A stretch of 64,000 nucleotides of DNA from Mycetocola_A sp015752285 (GTDB lineage Bacteria; Actinomycetota; Actinomycetes; Actinomycetales; Microbacteriaceae), in contig NZ_JADOUY010000008.1 of assembly GCF_015752285.1 (NCBI RefSeq), positions 44,164 through 108,163 on the forward strand, given 5' to 3'. The notes under the pieces were generated by a model, which saw only the letters and a list, made by a program, of their open reading frames with translations, was not told where the DNA came from and made no database searches. Position 1 is the first letter of the stretch. Each line of letters opens with the position of its first letter. The translations under genes and the position numbers were made by a program. Below are positions 61,232 through 64,000 of this stretch, piece after piece.

Positions 61232-61612
61232 GTTTCATGAGGCGATCGCATGCCTTGGAAGAACCTGTGCGTTTCGCGCGCCGGCGACGGATGCCACTTC
61301 GCTGCAATTCATGAGCATTTCTACACGTTGTTGCAGATCCTCCGCATCCGCATGCCAATGTGAGCGTGATACTCGTGGAAAAGATCACATTGTGCGTCCG
61401 GCGCCGTTACCGTTTTGTTAACTTAGGTCGCTTAAGGGATGAAATTCTCTGTCACTTCGCGTAAGGTTGGGGAAATCCAACCGCTTGAACCTGAGCGACC
61501 GGACAGTGCGTGAGTGCCTCCCACTCGTCTTCTCACGCGGTTTCCCGATACATGTTGCAAGACGAGGCAGCACCTTTTTTGTGTGCCGCCAGTGAGGTCC
61601 CCGGAGAATACT
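61232..61612 (+). other. 381-bp non-coding leader region of the M23 peptidase
   Basis: No gene supported. The first 180 bp show no clear structure. From 61426 on, the stretch is the structured leader described separately. Confidence 0.5.
61426..61590 (+). ncRNA. Structured 5' leader of the M23 peptidase gene (riboswitch candidate)
   Basis: A closing stem GGTCGCT (61426-61432) / AGCGACC (61494-61500) encloses a hairpin GGTTGG/CCAACC (61465-61482). A second helix GCGTGAG/CTCACGC (61508-61538) and a hairpin with a T-rich loop (61566-61587) follow, just before the ribosome site. Cell-wall hydrolase genes of actinobacteria often carry c-di-AMP (ydaO) riboswitches, but I cannot find all ydaO core motifs, so the class is open. 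Confidence 0.45.
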
Positions 61613-62917
61613 TTGGCGAATGATGGTGCCCCCCAGTCGCGAGACGGTCAGCTGACCCGACGAGACCGGCAGCGAACCATCCGCGAAGAGACCCGCGAGA
61701 CCACCGAACTTCCCAGCCGTCGCAGCCTGCGCCAGCGCGCCGCTGAATCGGTCGTGGACGACGCTCCTGTCGCCGCTGAGCCGACGCCCCTTCGTCGCCG
61801 TCGTGATGCGCGTGCGGCCATTCAGGCCGAACGCCCGACCACCCCGGAGGATGTTTCCGTCGTCGAAGAGACGATCACGCTGTCGCCCGTTTGGGCCGAC
61901 CAGGACGTGGACGGTTCTGCTGCTTTCGATCTCACCGAACTCGTTCCTCGGAACGATGCGGACTTCACCGAGATGCCGGTCCCTGCGACTGCACCCGAGC
62001 CGACTCCGATCGCCGAAGATTCCGTCGACGCGTTCGTTCCGCTCGAGGCGCATCACTCCTCGATCGCTGCGGCATTCATTGCACCCCCGACTGCACCCCA
62101 CCGGCCCCTGTCGATCAACCTGCCGGTCGACGACGCCGCCCCGGTCCGCGCTCGCGACACCGACAACCAGGGAGTCCCCCGCACCGGGCGTCGACGTTCC
62201 TTCCGGTCACCGGCAATCGTCGCCCTCGCTATCCCAGCTCTGCTGGGAACGGTGGCGCTTCCCGCCTACGCGTTCTCACCCGGCTCCGGCACAGCCGCCA
62301 TCGCCGACGCGAACGCGGCTCTCACAACAGATGCACCTGCGACACAGTCGCTGACGGTGAGCGACGACGTGACGCTCTCTGAGATGGCTCGCGACAGCTA
62401 CTCGGCCACGAGCGAGGCCGAGCTCGAAGCGAGCTACGCGTCGTCCAGCTACATCTACGACAGCGCCGCTGCCCTCGCCGCCTACCTGGCCCCGTCGTCC
62501 ACCGGCTGGTGGCGTCCCCTGCCGGGCGAGATCACGTCGAAGTACGGCCCCCGCGGCCTGATCTGCAACGGCGCAGGCTGCTCCAGCTCGTTCCACGAGG
62601 GCATGGACTTCGGCGGCGCATGCGGAACGCCGATCAAGGCAGCCGCTGCGGGTACGGTGTCATTCACCGGCAACGCCGGCGCGTTCGGCAACCGGGTCAT
62701 CATCGACCACGGCGACGGACTTCAGACCATTTACGGTCACCTTCTCGGCGGTTCGTACAAGGTGGCTGTCGGTGACGTCGTCGAGGGTGGCATGGTCATT
62801 GCCGAGGTCGGCGCGACCGGCGTGGTCAGCGGATGCCACCTCGACCTCAAGGTCGCCATCGACGGCGAACACACCAACCCCGCACCGTTCCTGCGCGAGC
62901 ACGGCGTCGTCGTCTGA
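61613..62917 (+). CDS. M23-family peptidoglycan endopeptidase
   Basis: 434 residues starting at TTG, with GGAG six bases upstream. A 220-residue charged, Pro/Arg-rich cytoplasmic N-terminus precedes one TM or signal-anchor segment (SPAIVALAIPALLGTVALPAYAFSP). The C-terminal M23 domain shows SSFHEGMDFGGACG (metal His and Asp) and IYGHLLGG. The last motif reads CHLDLKV where most M23 enzymes have HLH, so one metal ligand would be Asp. Probably cuts peptide cross-links during growth. Expression is probably controlled by the long structured leader. Two paralogous small genes flank it. Confidence 0.88.
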   Translation: MANDGAPQSRDGQLTRRDRQRTIREETRETTELPSRRSLRQRAAESVVDDAPVAAEPTPLRRRRDARAAIQAERPTTPEDVSVVEETITLSPVWADQDVDGSAAFDLTELVPRNDADFTEMPVPATAPEPTPIAEDSVDAFVPLEAHHSSIAAAFIAPPTAPHRPLSINLPVDDAAPVRARDTDNQGVPRTGRRRSFRSPAIVALAIPALLGTVALPAYAFSPGSGTAAIADANAALTTDAPATQSLTVSDDVTLSEMARDSYSATSEAELEASYASSSYIYDSAAALAAYLAPSSTGWWRPLPGEITSKYGPRGLICNGAGCSSSFHEGMDFGGACGTPIKAAAAGTVSFTGNAGAFGNRVIIDHGDGLQTIYGHLLGGSYKVAVGDVVEGGMVIAEVGATGVVSGCHLDLKVAIDGEHTNPAPFLREHGVVV

Positions 62918-63080
62918 TTTCCGGCCTCTCGGGGCCTTCTCGATGCCCGTACGGCGAAATTTGCTTGCCATTCAGCGCCAGACCCGCCAAAATCGGCACT
63001 AACCCGTCGGCAACGGCGGGCAGGTCATACGACACCGCCGCGCGGGTCGTTGACGGGGGCATCGGATGAAGCGAGTGACG

Positions 63081-63461
63081 ATGGGTACCTTGACGTACGA
63101 CGGCGTGATCGTCGAGTTCGACGATCGGCTCCTCGCGCATCTCCAGATCGTGATCGTCCAGAAGCTCCGCTGCGGTGAGAGCTTCCTCCTCTCCTGGAAG
63201 GATGCCGTCAGCATCGGCAACGGGCGGAGCTCGGTGTGGCTGCATCCGTCGATCCCTCTCTACTTCAAGTTCTGGGGCAGCAGGCCGCCTACCATCAACC
63301 GCCAGTGGATCGCCGAACTCACCGCATCGGCCAACAGCTCCCACGGCCTGGTCGTCTTCGGAGAGGACGGCTCACACCAGCCGACAGCAGGCCGAGGCAC
63401 CGAGCCAACCGCGCCACACACACCTGCGGCTCCTGCAGATTCACCGCCCCCCGAGCACTGA
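63081..63461 (+). CDS. DUF7882-like small protein (paralogue of 60905)
   Basis: 126 residues: MGTLTYDGVIVEFDDRLLAHLQIVIVQKL, SFLLSWKDAVSIGNGRSSVWLHP, LYFKFWGSRPPTINRQWIAELTASANSS. It aligns throughout with the protein at 60905 and then carries a Pro/Ala/Thr-rich tail of about 25 residues. ATG 63066, with GGGGG at good spacing, would add five residues. Function unknown. Confidence 0.8.
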   Translation: MGTLTYDGVIVEFDDRLLAHLQIVIVQKLRCGESFLLSWKDAVSIGNGRSSVWLHPSIPLYFKFWGSRPPTINRQWIAELTASANSSHGLVVFGEDGSHQPTAGRGTEPTAPHTPAAPADSPPPEH

Positions 63462-63610
63462 CGTGGCCAGGACAGCGGCGTGCTACCTGTGAAGTCAAGC
63501 CCTTATTGAGCGGTCGGGACGTACGGTTTACTGTAAGTGACCATTCACTGAGTTCTCGTTGATCACGACGGGTTTAGCGTCGTGGCTGGTCATGATCCGC
63601 GGGAGATTCC

Positions 63611-63841
63611 ATGACCATTGAGGCTGTTCGGCCATCTGCCAGCGTCCAGAAACAACTCTCTGTCGTATGGGTTCCCGTCGCCGCCGGACTCTGGGCCGGC
63701 AGCACCGACGGCAACTTCGTCGGGCTGATCGAGAAGGTCGCCGATTCCGGTTTCACCGCCAGGGACGGACGCAGCGCCAACCTCGGATTGTTCGGAAACC
63801 TCACGGACGCGAAGCGTGCCGTTGAGCGGCAGTTGCGCTGA
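63611..63841 (+). CDS. Small protein of unknown function
   Basis: 76 residues, soluble: VWVPVAAGLWAGSTDGNFVGLIEKVADSGFTARDGRSANLGLFGNLTDAKRAVERQLR. ATG 63611 has GGGAG five bases upstream. The last 30 residues look like a helix-hairpin. No family recognised. It lies 70 bp before an insertion element. A hairpin with arms CACGAC/GTCGTG lies upstream near 63565-63585. Confidence 0.65.
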   Translation: MTIEAVRPSASVQKQLSVVWVPVAAGLWAGSTDGNFVGLIEKVADSGFTARDGRSANLGLFGNLTDAKRAVERQLR

Positions 63842-63910
63842 TCCACGAACACCTCGCAACGCGACAACCGGCCAATAGCCCACAAGAAAAACACGAACGG
63901 ATTTTTGGAG

Positions 63911-64000
63911 TGGTCCCCGAAAGTTGGACACGATAATTGAACCCTAGGCGATGGCGGTTGTTTGGGTGCGGTATTCGTCCGGGCTGAGGTAGCCGAGCCG
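63911..64000 (-). mobile_element. End of an IS3-family insertion sequence
   Basis: The terminal sequence TGGTCCCCGAAAGTTGGACA (63911-63930) has the TG start and layout of IS3-family inverted repeats. The transposase C-terminus follows 13 bp inside. The element continues past the window. Confidence 0.75.
63944..64000 (-). CDS. IS3-family transposase, C-terminal end only
   Basis: Eighteen codons and the TAG stop are in the window, reading RLGYLSPDEYRTQTTAIA, the usual end of an IS3-family OrfB integrase after the DDE domain. The rest lies outside. Family placement rests on this tail and the adjacent terminal repeat. Confidence 0.75.
   Translation of the reverse strand, partial: RLGYLSPDEYRTQTTAIA

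Overview
This is a GC-rich stretch of chromosome from a Gram-positive actinobacterium, most likely a member of the Microbacteriaceae (Leifsonia/Cryobacterium/Salinibacterium-like; the genus cannot be fixed from sequence alone). The evidence is the tmRNA tag ANSKRTDFALAA, -10 boxes of the TAGGCT/TANNNT type, many start codons sitting a few bases after such boxes (leaderless mRNAs), DUF3039 and DUF7882-type small proteins, and an actinobacterial form of the Tad pilus operon.

Layout. (1) 1-4.5 kb: a catabolic operon on the minus strand (MFS transporter, DhaK-DhaL type dihydroxyacetone/erythrulose kinase, RpiB-type isomerase), divergent from a FadR-type GntR regulator. A perfect palindrome overlaps the operon's -35 box. 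(2) 4.7-7.1 kb: an M6 metalloprotease without a signal peptide, then a 70-residue protein that copies the protease's C-terminal domain, then a short acidic/Ala-rich protein. (3) 7.1-18.7 kb: housekeeping genes: tRNA-Lys, a HisN-like phosphatase, a PlsC-like acyltransferase, an alpha/beta hydrolase, tmRNA and SmpB, ftsEX, prfB, an MFS exporter and an SDR. (4) 18.8-30.9 kb: the least ordinary region. An S8 subtilase without a signal peptide is followed by two giant proteins of about 2250 and 1206 residues. The first giant carries an OmpA-like segment and a long amphipathic beta-repeat segment. (5) 31.0-35.5 kb: a Tad/Flp pilus operon, ending 68 bp before the S8 gene on the same strand. (6) 35.6-47.5 kb: tRNA-Leu, DedA, a CDF cation exporter, a flavin monooxygenase, rdgB-rph-murI, nicotinate phosphoribosyltransferase, DUF3039, and an ABC exporter whose ATPase has an unusual disordered N-terminal extension of about 640 residues. 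(7) 47.8-55.1 kb: a cell-surface phosphopolymer locus (cytidylyltransferase, TagGH-like exporter, CDP-glycerol glycerophosphotransferase-like enzyme, CDP-alcohol phosphatidyltransferase, two GT2 enzymes). (8) 55.3-64 kb: an HtrA-like protease, a secreted PKD-like protein, a lipoprotein, an aminotransferase, a nitrilase-family amidase, an M23 peptidase with a structured leader flanked by two paralogous DUF7882-like genes, and the end of an IS3-family element at the window edge.

The best candidate for an undescribed system is the S8 protease plus two giant proteins. The clearest additional oddities are the M6 protease with its stand-alone copy of its own C-terminal domain, a 62-bp perfect palindrome with 19-bp tandem units near 58.6 kb, and the ATPase extension with 15-bp tandem repeats. 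No CRISPR array, rRNA or prophage was seen.
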